Positions 8,784 through 17,347 of a stretch of DNA of 64,000 nt are shown one piece after another. Origin of the DNA: Unio delphinus (lineage: Eukaryota > Mollusca > Bivalvia > Unionida > Unionidae); the NCBI GenBank assembly GCA_029339505.1, contig JAQISU010000170.1:1390001-1454000 (forward strand). Direction: 5' to 3'. The position numbers were made by a program, and so were the translations under genes. The notes beneath the pieces were generated by a model. It did no database searches and was not told the origin of the DNA. It saw nothing but the letters and a program-made list of their open reading frames with translations. How positions within the stretch are numbered: position 1 is the first letter of the stretch; each line of letters starts with the position of its first letter.

Positions 8784-9731
8784 TTAATCACTATGATACC
8801 CATTTGCTAACTCGTCAATAAAATCTCGATAGGTTTTGATATCCATGATACCGCCGGCAAATAACCGTCTACAGATATCAGCTGCTTCATTAATTATTTC
8901 TGGAGAGTTATTTCCAGCTCGGAACCCTCCTACAAGAACATCTAATCGTGATATATCATTGATAACACTATCAGGACAAGTGTTTCCAATCCTTGGATTT
9001 TGCAGTCCACTTCCGCTATAACCAGCTGCTTCATCTAGTTTTTCTAAACCCGTTTCTTGTAAATAATCATCATCATTATCATCATCAGGTGGTAGTTGTT
9101 GTTTTTTAGGAGAGAAAGATATTTTCTTTGCAGGCTGCTGTCGCCGCTTTTGCAATTTTGGTTGTTTAAACTCTTCGTATTGATTATACACTAGACTCAC
9201 CGCATCGATATATTCGATGTATGATGCACTATCTGTCTTAATTTGACTTTTTTTAGTTTTGATTTTATAAAATATATCAGCCCAATGAGCGAAATTCTTA
9301 ACAAACTTATGATGTTCTGGTTTCAACCATTTTTTTCTGTTTTCATAAGACGTAACAACAAGCGCAGGAATTTCTGCTGGATCAGTCTTATCAATTTCTG
9401 CTAACCCTTCCTCGTTAAATCTCACGCGTAAATCATCTACTGTTCTTTTTGATTCTATTTGTTTTGTTTGTTCAGTTTTCGCTGCTAGTTTTTCAAGCTC
9501 ACCAATAACAGATTTCCCCGTCTCGGGACCATCTCCCAGTAAAGCACGCTCTACCCCTTTCGTTGCTGTGGTTACTGGTTTAAACAACTCTTCAGACCCC
9601 AGAGCAAAATCAGTTTTTAAACTCTGTCGTTGTTGCAGTTTATTTCTTACAGAGTTACGAATTGGTATAAATTTCTTAATTGCATCCAGTCGTTCACGAG
9701 CCAATCGGGTTGTTAATGCTTCATTGACCAT
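8784..9731 (-). CDS. virion-block protein with acidic linker, 315 aa, function unknown
   Basis: Intact, first gene of the minus-strand virion block (ATG at 9729-9731). Residues 1-120 are strongly charged and helical. Residues about 195-235 switch from a basic cluster (KLQKRRQQPAKK) to an acidic run (DDDNDDDY). The C-terminal 55 residues (LDVLVGGFRAGNNSPEI...YRDFIDELANG) form a compact helical module that I associate with proteins next to capsid genes in related elements. Scaffold or core protein is a reasonable guess. The motif ACAATTGAAAA is 20 bases before the ATG. Confidence 0.5.
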   Translation of the reverse strand: MVNEALTTRLARERLDAIKKFIPIRNSVRNKLQQRQSLKTDFALGSEELFKPVTTATKGVERALLGDGPETGKSVIGELEKLAAKTEQTKQIESKRTVDDLRVRFNEEGLAEIDKTDPAEIPALVVTSYENRKKWLKPEHHKFVKNFAHWADIFYKIKTKKSQIKTDSASYIEYIDAVSLVYNQYEEFKQPKLQKRRQQPAKKISFSPKKQQLPPDDDNDDDYLQETGLEKLDEAAGYSGSGLQNPRIGNTCPDSVINDISRLDVLVGGFRAGNNSPEIINEAADICRRLFAGGIMDIKTYRDFIDELANGYHSD

Positions 9732-9751
9732 TATTTGAAATCAGAAACCAT

Positions 9752-9762
9752 TTTTCAATTGT
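9752..9762 (-). promoter_or_regulatory. shared upstream motif ACAATTGAAAA (copy 3)
   Basis: Identical to the two other copies; 20 bases before the ATG at 9731, between that gene and the tandem stem-loops. Confidence 0.4.
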
Positions 9763-9775
9763 AAAACAATTTCCC

Positions 9776-10036
9776 CACTTTTTTGACATGTCGGATGATT
9801 TTTGATACTGTCATAGAAGTGTTATTTCATCGTGAGACACCTTCTATCATTGATGGAGCAAGTCACATAATTGTATATAAAATTAATAATACTGTGAGTT
9901 GCTCCACTTTTTTGACATGTCGGATGATTTTTGATATGGTCATGGAAGTGTTATTTCATCCTATAACAGCTTCAATCAGTGATGAGGAAAGTCACATAAT
10001 TGTATATAAAATAAATAATACTGTGACTTTCCTCAC
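9776..10036. repeat. two tandem ~129-bp units, each ending in a long stem-loop
   Basis: Unit 1 (about 9776-9906) and unit 2 (about 9905-10035) share ACTTTTTTGACATGTCGGAT and most of the following bases. Each ends in a hairpin with a 14-bp stem and a 25-base AT-rich loop holding TATATAAAAT. Unit 1: TGGAGCAAGTCACA at 9854-9867 pairs with 9893-9906 (one mismatch). Unit 2: TGAGGAAAGTCACA at 9983-9996 pairs with 10022-10035 perfectly. The left arms differ at three bases and the right arms carry the matching changes. The region separates the virion block from the endonuclease/replicase block. Confidence 0.9.
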
Positions 10037-10174
10037 TTTTCCATTGACCATCCATTAAAGGTCCATAGATTTTTTATTCACTGATTTTGACATTTTCAAT
10101 CAAAAAATGCTAAAAAAATGAAAATCTCTTGAGGGTCGGAATGATAAATGGTGGGGCAATCAATGGTCGGGTAA
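10037..10174. other. intergenic stretch right of the stem-loops
   Basis: AT-rich, no reading frame. It holds a repeated AATCAATGGTCGG/AATCAATT pair and a short GACCATCCATTAAAGGTCC imperfect palindrome. Nothing else is recognised. Confidence 0.5.
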
Positions 10175-10567
10175 TCAATTTTCCTGAATTAATGCTCGTA
10201 GGTTTCTAATTTTAGAGTTGACTTCTTTTTTCAATTCGTATTCGTACCCCAATTCTTTTCGTATTCCTTCTACGATAGTATACAACGGGACGAACACACT
10301 GATGTCACTGGAAAAAGAAAGAGAGTCCTTAATAGAATTCTGAATTCTTTTGATGAGTGTATACTTCTTGGGTAGCATATACTTGTTAGTGCTAACCCCG
10401 TATTCTATATCCTGAAAATCAGACACAATTTGATCAGGATTTAACCCATCTGATAGTTTGATATCCTGATTTTTCAATTTTGCTATTTCAACTATGATGC
10501 TATTCATGTTTTCAGAATTCATTATTCTATAAGAATGACATATCTCTAATTGGAAATTATGACGCAT
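10175..10567 (-). CDS. hypothetical Polinton protein, up to 130 aa
   Basis: Intact small frame, helical and charged, with no motif I recognise. Two starts are plausible: the ATG at 10567 and a second at 10522 (MNSENMNS...). The first ATG overlaps the TAA that closes the NUMOD1-like segment of the upstream endonuclease gene (TAATG), so the two frames are directly abutted. Confidence 0.5.
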   Translation of the reverse strand: MRHNFQLEICHSYRIMNSENMNSIIVEIAKLKNQDIKLSDGLNPDQIVSDFQDIEYGVSTNKYMLPKKYTLIKRIQNSIKDSLSFSSDISVFVPLYTIVEGIRKELGYEYELKKEVNSKIRNLRALIQEN

Positions 10568-11055
10568 TAGACATAACTAAATTGAACTTTTTGTCCGTTC
10601 TTTTTTGAAATAGCCGTCTTGGTTATCCCCTCTGCAACGAATCGTACTGAAGTTCTACAAATATTGAAATACTTGCCGGCTTCATATAATTATTTAAATA
10701 TTTTCTCTTCGTTAGTTGTTGTATTCAAAGATTTCACTGGTCTCGCTTTTGAACAAGTGTCAGTCCTTCCTCGTTTGGAATTCTCACTCTGTGTGATAGC
10801 TTGCAGATTGGATAAAGAATTGTTCCTTGGATTAGAATCAATGTGATCAATAACAAAACCATCTTTGATCAATCCATTAAAACATTCAAATACGAAACGA
10901 TGATTGCGAAATGTCTTCCTTCCAACATTAAACACCAAATACCCCATACCATTATCCCACCCAATTGGGTTCTTCAGTCTACAGTTTCTGACAGTACCAT
11001 CACTGGATGCTTCGTAATTTTTAATCACTGGGTGTAGTCTGAATTCTTGGGTCAT
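10567..11055 (-). pseudogene. freestanding HNH homing endonuclease (NUMOD4-HNH-NUMOD1), interrupted by TAA
   Basis: ATG at 11053-11055. Residues about 5-45 fit a NUMOD4-type module (FRLHPVIKNYEASSDGTVRN). Residues about 50-95 fit the HNH_3 nuclease: NHRFVFECFNG, VIDHIDSNPRNNS, LSNLQAIT and NSKRG, with the His-Asn-His/Asn catalytic spacing. The frame stops at TAA (10690-10692). It then continues without a shift for 40 codons as a NUMOD1-like DNA-binding module (LYEAGKYFNICRTSVR, then GITKTAISKKNG), closing at 10567-10569. Such genes are common in phages and large viruses of microbes; finding one in an animal Polinton is unusual. It stands alone rather than in an intron. Confidence 0.82.
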
Positions 11056-11159
11056 TATATACTACACTATTGTCTAATTCAATGACTGACTCATTTTGCA
11101 GTGATTGATTATACATAAATCTTTCATTTAGACACCTGTTTTATATATAGCATGAAGTA

Positions 11160-11575
11160 GTTCAAGAGATTGACTTCGAAAAATGCTAAATTCAATGCTG
11201 ATAGAGAGTTCAAGAGATTATTGAAAATCAATCCTAGATTTAATCGCGATAGACCCAAAAAACGTATAGTAGACGGAAACATGAAAGAGTTTAAGAGATT
11301 ATTGAAAATCAATCCTAGATTTAATCGCGATAGACCAAAAAAAACGTCCAATAGACGGAAACAAACGTAACAAACGTCCAAAAGACGGAAACATGAAAGA
11401 GTTTAAGAGATTATTGAAAATCAATCCTAAATTTAATATCGATAGACCCAAAAAACGTAACAAACGTCCAAGAGACGGAAACATGAAAGAGTTTAAGAGA
11501 TTATTGAAAATCAATCCTAGATTTAATATCGATAGACCCAAAAAACGTAACAAACGTCCAAGAGACGGAAACATG
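11160..11575 (+). repeat. 90-bp tandem repeat at the replicase 5' end
   Basis: About 4.5 units beginning GAGTT(C/T)AAGAGATTATTGAA and ending in GACGGAAACATGAAA. The last two units are in the replicase frame and encode EFKRLLKINP(K/R)FNIDRPKKR plus NKRPRDGNM. The first two units carry indels around GACC(C)AAAAAA and are out of frame. Confidence 0.9.
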
Positions 11576-14500
11576 AGATCACCATGGAAGGATGCTCAAT
11601 TCAATCTTGATATAGTTTCTAATACACCCAAGAATAAAATTCTTGATAAAGCCATCAGAGACTGTTTTAATGAATTCAAGCGTGATGGAGCATCTTATTG
11701 TTGGTCAACATTTCGAATTGATGGTGTTGTTGACGCTACCATGAATGATGAAAAGGCAGCAGTGATCATTTCACGTATTGGGGAAAAAAGTCATTTTTTC
11801 CGAATTAAATTCATTATCCGTGAGGATGGCAAATGGATCATTAGGGATAAATTTGAACCCATTCTCAGGGGCAAAAAAAATGTCACCGTGAACCAGGATT
11901 CCAAACCGGGAATTTTGACTGGAATTGATAAACCCTACTACGAAAGATCTTATCCTGTCACAGCAGTTGTTTACGGGATCTATCCGCTCAATGAAAAACC
12001 TGATATTTCAAAACTAGCACCCATGAAATATTCGACAGGACTCAATTGTGTAGCAGCACGAATAATAGAACACTTCACAAATGCGTCCCGGGGAAATAAA
12101 CTAACTGATCTAAGACGAAAAAAAATAACTGAGTGGGAGTTCACGGTAAAAGAGCATGGAGCAACAATTCAGGATATAACTAAATTAGGAAAATCATTAA
12201 GATTTCCAATATCGGTAAGGACAATCACCGGAGAAGTATTATACGAATCGAAATATAAATCAAAAGGGACTCCCATTGAAATTATTGATCATAACGCGCA
12301 CGCGTGGTCATCTGCAGTAACAATATTCCCACGGGATAGAACCGTAAAATATCTATCCCAAACCGAAGAGTTTTTTTCAGAGCAGAAATTATTTGATGCT
12401 ATTTACCATTTGAGTAAAAACGATCCTGTGTCAGTGTGGCTATTTCATAGTAATTCAGACGAGGAATGCAGATTTGATCAGTTTGTAAGGCCTGACGGAG
12501 AATTATACCGTACTGAAGAGCTGCAGAATCAAATGAAACAACTAGCTAGTGAGTTTTCTGAGGGGGAAATCGAAGATCAATTATTAGCAAACTGTTTCAC
12601 AGTACCATTCATTGCAGCACATTTTGCTAGAAAGAAAAACGCGTGGAAACCAACACGAAGTGAGTTCTTATCAGATGTCAAATTGTCTTGTCTTGAATAC
12701 AGCCACGGCGGATTATGGAACACAAAATACACCGCTGATACCGTTATTTCAGTTGATATGATTGCGTGTTATCCAGGAAGTTTTCTTGGGTATGGAGAGT
12801 GTGAGAAATATTTCAAACGATTTGGACACCCCACACCCGAAATGACCCTTGTTGCTATTAATGGACCACTTCCTGATTTTGATTTAACCGGATTCGCTTG
12901 TTTAGTATCATTTGAAATGGCTGAAGGACTTCATCCGTGTAGTTATCTTTGGATTGGTAAACACATGTCTGAAAAACACTGGATGCCAATAGTGTTATTA
13001 CGGTATATGCTTGATTGTAAGATGTTAAAATCATTAATTGTCAGTGAAGCAATTATATCCTATCGAGCACAGAAATCAGTCTGGTTACCCCAACCTGATC
13101 TAGAAAAAATAATTAGCGAAGAGCGAAAACTGTTTCCTGATTTTAATGAACAACAAATCATGGATTGGTCCCAACAGTTATTTGAAATCAGAAACAATGA
13201 AGCAAAAAATCTTGGACGAAGAATAATCGGTAAATGTACCCAAGGTGGCAAATATGATAATACGAAATATTCTTCACGATTGATTATAGACAACGCTGAA
13301 TACGATTTTGTAATCGCGGATCTAACGAATAGGGGCCTATATGTCAATCGTAAGGACGCATTTCTGTCCGATGGAACCAAATTGGGTACAATTGTTACCT
13401 ACAATGATGGATACCATCCGCAGTACACACACTTAAGAGCTTCTATGCTCGGTTATGCTTCTATCAATCTGTTTTCAATGATCAATAGATTTCCTACCAC
13501 CGCAGTTAGAGTTGCTACTGATTCATTTTACATAAATAGCAAAATGGCTGATTTTAAGGCTACTGGCAACGAGAAATGGGGAACATGGAGAATTAAGAAA
13601 GAAATGATTCATGATTATATTCAATCAGCAGATGTTACCATTGAAAATAATTACTTAGAAAGAAATCAGTGTTCAGAATTTTCTAGTGCACCACCGATTT
13701 CTGATCCAATATGCCTGTATAAAACAGTTTATTTAAACGGCTGTGGTGGGTCAGGAAAAACAACCCGGGCAATGGAGTTATTTCGTGGGAAAAATCCTAC
13801 GGATTTCACAAAAATGATTGTGCTAACACCAACTCATAGACTTGCAAGAGAAATGATACAGAGAGGGGTAAATGCCTGCACTTATCACAGCTTTTTCCGA
13901 TGGAAGGGAGATAAATGGACTCCTGAGCGTATGGGAGAGAAATTTATTCCTGAAATCATGATTTGGGATGAAATAGACACAGTGTCAGAAGATGTCTTAA
14001 AAATATTTCTTGAGTGGTTTTTATTGAAAAATACAAAAGTCGTCATGTGCGGTGATCACGGCCAACCACCACCATTTGTCGGTGCATCCCCCCATGAATG
14101 GCTATAGGGTTTTGTAGACTATTATGAAGAAATTGATACCGATCATAGATCACTTGATAATGAATTAAAAGAATTGAAGAAACTAATTAGATTACAACCG
14201 GATAGAATCCAGTGTGAAATAACCCGTGAAATAATTTCGGAAACTCCCATGAATGAGTTTTGGGAAGCGTGGAGACCAAATGATTTAATCATTGCAAGTA
14301 GAAAAATAGTCAGGGATACACTTCAGATGAAGTTATTTGAATTGCATAAACAAAAATTTGCAACACTTCCAGTACCGTTATGTTATAGGCCATCGGATAC
14401 GCGAAAACAGAATATTGAAGTTGATATTCCAGGACAGAGTGAAAAACAAATTCTCGTATTAAATGATATTGTGCTGGTTGATATCAATGTCGTTGAAGAT

Positions 14501-14980
14501 GCATTGCGTGCTAATAAATCCCCATGGACGCTAGGATACGCAGCGACGATACATTCTTCACAGGGATTGACTATATCGGATACAATTGTTTGGATGGTAG
14601 ATAATCGCATAGAATGGTCGAATTTAGTCTTTCTTTCAGTATCCAGAGTACGAAAAATAAATCAACTTCGAAGAATTGTCTTCGATGATGAAATCATTGG
14701 TGACGATAATGATATTATTGATAAAAAAAACTCTCCGGTTACAAACAACAGGACAAAAAAAAAACAACGAGAATTTGATATTGATGCTGAATTAATAATC
14801 ACTTTGAAGAAACAACAGAATAATCACTGCGCGAGTTGCAATTGTATAATGCGTTGGCAGTATTCGGATAAGGATCCTCGCCAATTCACCGTAGACAGAA
14901 AAAATAACAATCTCGGTCATGTCAGAAATAATGTGATGTTGACTTGTCTTGAGTGCAATAGACGCAAGGGTGCTAGTTAA
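11393..14980 (+). pseudogene. replicase: PolB-like polymerase fused to SF1 helicase and HNH domain, interrupted by one TAG
   Basis: One frame of 1195 codons, with a TAG at codon 905 (14105-14107). Codons 1-60 are basic 30-aa repeats, so the ATG at 11572 (MRSPWKDAQF) may be the ancestral start. The polymerase-like part has ISVDMIACYPGSF (Asp455, motif A-like), RRIIGKCTQGGKYD (motif B-like) and RVATDSFYI (Asp710, in place of the usual YxDTDS motif C). The helicase follows with Walker A GCGGSGKTT (783-791), Walker B IWDEID (Asp859), CGDHGQPPP (motif III), then after the stop YAATIHSSQGLT (motif V) and SVSRVR (motif VI). The C-terminus is an HNH domain (1146-1195) with CASC, TVDRKNNNLGHVRNNV and CLECNRRKG. 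No exonuclease motif is obvious. The 3' end overlaps the convergent integrase by 8 bases. Confidence 0.85.
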
Positions 14981-15917
14981 GACCATGCGGTGGTAATTGA
15001 GTATCGTCAGGAATTACTTGTAGTTGTTGTCTAGTAAACCCACGCTGAGGGGCAGTTGAATCCAGTTTATAGATTGGAAGTCTACCCGTAGATCGTGTTA
15101 TACTAGATATCTTATGCGTAGTGACGCTCCAAATAGGATCAGTAGCCCTTTTTGTACCACCCTCAAGCTCTCCTGGTTCATATAAATACCTCACAATGAC
15201 ATTACTACCAAGAATTGGTTCTTTGAAATCTTTTTGTGGTTTTTCAGGTATCGACTTCTTTTTAATCGCGTTGATAGGTTTCATGTTGATGGTTCTAGTA
15301 ATCTCGTTATTCAGTGCGGTAACTACACCTGGTAATCTCTTAACCCATTCACGGGATCTTTTTTCTTGGATGAATTCTTTTGCATATTGATATCCAAATA
15401 ACCGCTCAGCAAGAATCCGATTAAATCGTTCTACAATGGCCTGATCACGATGCAGTGCAGTATGCCCTCGTCTGATAGCGACATTGTGATATTTCATTGT
15501 AGATAACACTGCACCCTGAAATTCCTTGCCCGGGTCAACTTGTAACAGATTTGGCCAGTGCAGAAGGCTCCTTCGATAAATCCTTTCAAATGCAGAAGCC
15601 ACTTCAGTGGCTGATTTTGTTTTTGACGGTTCTGCTTCTTTGTATCGACTTGCAATATCAACTACAGTTAACGCATATTTGTAACCACGATCATGTGGCA
15701 GAAATAATAGATCAGCCTGATGAACTTCATTAGGAAAGGTCACATCAAAATGCGAGAATTGAATTTGTTTAGGCGGTGGTAGATAAATTTGCCATAGTGC
15801 CTGTTTGGATAACCAATGAGCCGCAGTGGTTTTTTTCACTTTTGCGGCGCTAGCGAGTTTACTGATTGCAGCGTTACCCTTCCAGTATCCTCTTGGGGAA
15901 TAATAAATAGATTCCAT
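14973..15917 (-). CDS. Polinton integrase (rve, DDE)
   Basis: Catalyses insertion of the element. From the ATG at 15915-15917 (MESIYYSPRG) it is 314 aa; the frame opens further only by a GTG. Catalytic residues are Asp69 (HQADLLFLP), Asp128 (LQVDPGKEF) and Glu163 (AIVERFNR), with 34 residues between the last two. The N-terminus is a short helical DNA-binding stretch without a visible HHCC zinc finger. The C-terminus (about 230-305) has an SH3/chromo-like beta region with IWSVTTHKISSI, YKLDS and FTRQQLQVIP. Intact, no lesion seen. Confidence 0.92.
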   Translation of the reverse strand: MESIYYSPRGYWKGNAAISKLASAAKVKKTTAAHWLSKQALWQIYLPPPKQIQFSHFDVTFPNEVHQADLLFLPHDRGYKYALTVVDIASRYKEAEPSKTKSATEVASAFERIYRRSLLHWPNLLQVDPGKEFQGAVLSTMKYHNVAIRRGHTALHRDQAIVERFNRILAERLFGYQYAKEFIQEKRSREWVKRLPGVVTALNNEITRTINMKPINAIKKKSIPEKPQKDFKEPILGSNVIVRYLYEPGELEGGTKRATDPIWSVTTHKISSITRSTGRLPIYKLDSTAPQRGFTRQQLQVIPDDTQLPPHGLN

Positions 15918-15924
15918 GTTGCTA

Positions 15925-16454
15925 TTAATTACCAGCACCTAACATCAATTTACTTTTCATTGCCGATTTTATCAAAAAGGAGGCCAATTTTTCTTTGAAG
16001 GATTTATCAGGAATGGCATTCAACGCATGAATTAATTTCACATCTGCTAGATGCCTGTGTTGCAAATTGCTGCTTTTATAAGCAACATCATGAAGGTGAC
16101 AGGCCTTATCAATAGCGTTTATTGGTTCCTCACCGGGTCGGGGCTGATTTTGATCATTGAGTCTGATATCAAGTCTTGTTCCCGGTCCACAATAACTATA
16201 CCCTGGAAGGTGTTTTTCTCCGGGGTATTTCCCCCATGGGGTTCCAGGGAGTTTTGCTAATTTGGCAGCGATATCACCTCCTCGTGTTTTTTTAAAGGTT
16301 CCTTGGGTTCCTTGGGTTTAGAAACAAATCTAAATTTCTTTGTACTACACTGTACGCATTTACCAGAAAGCGCTGATCGGTTATTTTTAGTTGTCATCGT
16401 CGTTTAGTCATCTGTGCCAGTACGCGCCTTACACTTCACGCAATATAGATCCAT
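15925..16454 (-). pseudogene. zinc-ribbon plus parvovirus-type phospholipase A2 protein, broken
   Basis: On the minus strand an ATG at 16452-16454 opens a short frame with CVKC and TAA at 16404-16406. The same frame then continues with CVQC, the two CxxC pairs of a ribbon. At a T7 run (16287-16293, A7 on the coding strand) the sense continues in another frame with LPGTPWGKYPGEKHLPGY, then YCGPGT (calcium loop) and AIDKACHLHDVAY (catalytic His-Asp pair). It ends at TAA 15925-15927. This is the signature of the PLA2 domain of parvovirus VP1, needed there for endosomal escape; adinto-like elements are known to carry similar domains. Two lesions make this copy inactive. It lies 7 bp upstream of the integrase start. 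Confidence 0.83.
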
Positions 16455-16459
16455 AATTT

Positions 16460-17108
16460 ATGTATAGAGATATGAATATAATTGATTTTTCAGCGACTAA
16501 AACAAGAGAACCAGTGAAGCATCATGCAGCGCTACCAAACTCTATCCGCGCAATTATAATCGGACCATCTGGATCCGGTAAAACGCAATTGTTGCTCAAT
16601 TTAATAATGAGATGGATGAAGTGGGATAAGTTGTATTTAATTGCCCCTAGCGTAGATGATCAACGATGCTATGAAGTGCTAAAAGATTTTAATGAAAACG
16701 CTTCAGAGATTGCCGGCGAGGATGTTATTGAATTTATAACCGATATTGACGAAGCACCATCCGTGAATGACCTCGATGGAAGTATCAACAATTTAGTTGT
16801 ATACGACGATGTCATGTTAGATAATCAAAAAAATCCTGCTAGAATATTTTCCCGAGGCAGGCATAAAAACACGGATGTGATCTATGTCACTCAACGCTAC
16901 ACTCAGATTCCAAAAGTGATTAGAGATAACTGTAATTGATACACATACGCTACGAAATATTTGGCAGACATGGTGCTCCGATATGGACTTCAATCAATTT
17001 AGAAATTTCTTTAGTCATGCTCAGTCTGCCCCACACGGATTTGTAACAATAAATTTACATGACCCTCGAACACGATATCGTATCGGACTGGATCAAATAT
17101 TCGGTTAA
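16460..17108 (+). pseudogene. DNA-packaging ATPase (A32/FtsK-HerA type), frameshifted, 3' end inside the TIR
   Basis: Powers genome packaging into the capsid. Walker A IGPSGSGKTQ (residues 34-43), Walker B LVVYDDVM (about 113-120), and sensor-like DVIYVTQRY before a TGA at 16937-16939. The expected C-terminal part continues in the +1 frame from 16938 (DTHTLRNIWQTWCSDM, then HGFVTINLHDPRTRYR), closing with TAA at 17106-17108. The last 18 codons therefore lie in the right TIR. Total about 215 codons, normal for the family. The ATG is only 5 bp from the divergent PLA2 ATG; a second in-frame ATG is at 16472. Confidence 0.88.
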
Positions 17109-17347
17109 CCCCAACTGAAAGTTCTAGTGAGTGACAACGACGTTGTAGTCCCTTTTCCCCCAAAATCGATGGAGGATTTCGTTAATTTCATTGATTTTTT
17201 CATATTTTTTTTTTGGACCTAATCCATGAAACGATATCAGATTCACACACACATTTGGGCCCTGATGTCATTGGTTTCATTGTTTTTAAGCGTGATTTCA
17301 GTGAAAACTTGTCTAAAAATGTTGTCCGATTCGCCCCTTCTGCTGCT
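17053..17347 (-). repeat. Polinton right terminal inverted repeat
   Basis: Reverse complement of 2678-2972 with three differences. It is followed by TTAAT (17348-17352), matching 2673-2677 on the left side. Confidence 0.97.

Larger units (their letters stand above)
2678..17347. mobile_element. Polinton/Maverick (adintovirus-like) integrated element, 14.67 kb
   Basis: The element is bounded by inverted 295-bp repeats at 2678-2972 and 17053-17347 and flanked by a direct TTAAT. Polintons normally make a 6-bp duplication; one base may have been lost by slippage in the ATT tract. It contains the family hallmarks: rve integrase, adenain-type protease, A32/FtsK-type packaging ATPase, double-jelly-roll-type major capsid protein and a PolB-like polymerase. 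It also has a parvovirus-VP1-type PLA2 and small virion proteins. Virion genes lie on the minus strand and the replicase and ATPase on the plus strand. The ends start AGCAGCAG rather than the AGT common in described Polintons. At least six reading-frame lesions indicate an inactive copy. Confidence 0.95.

Noticed and set aside
7300..14107. Recoding of TAG as sense throughout the element
   Set aside because: Other genes of the same element are broken by TAA or by shifts, and intact genes of the element also end at TAG (integrase). Decay or base errors are simpler.
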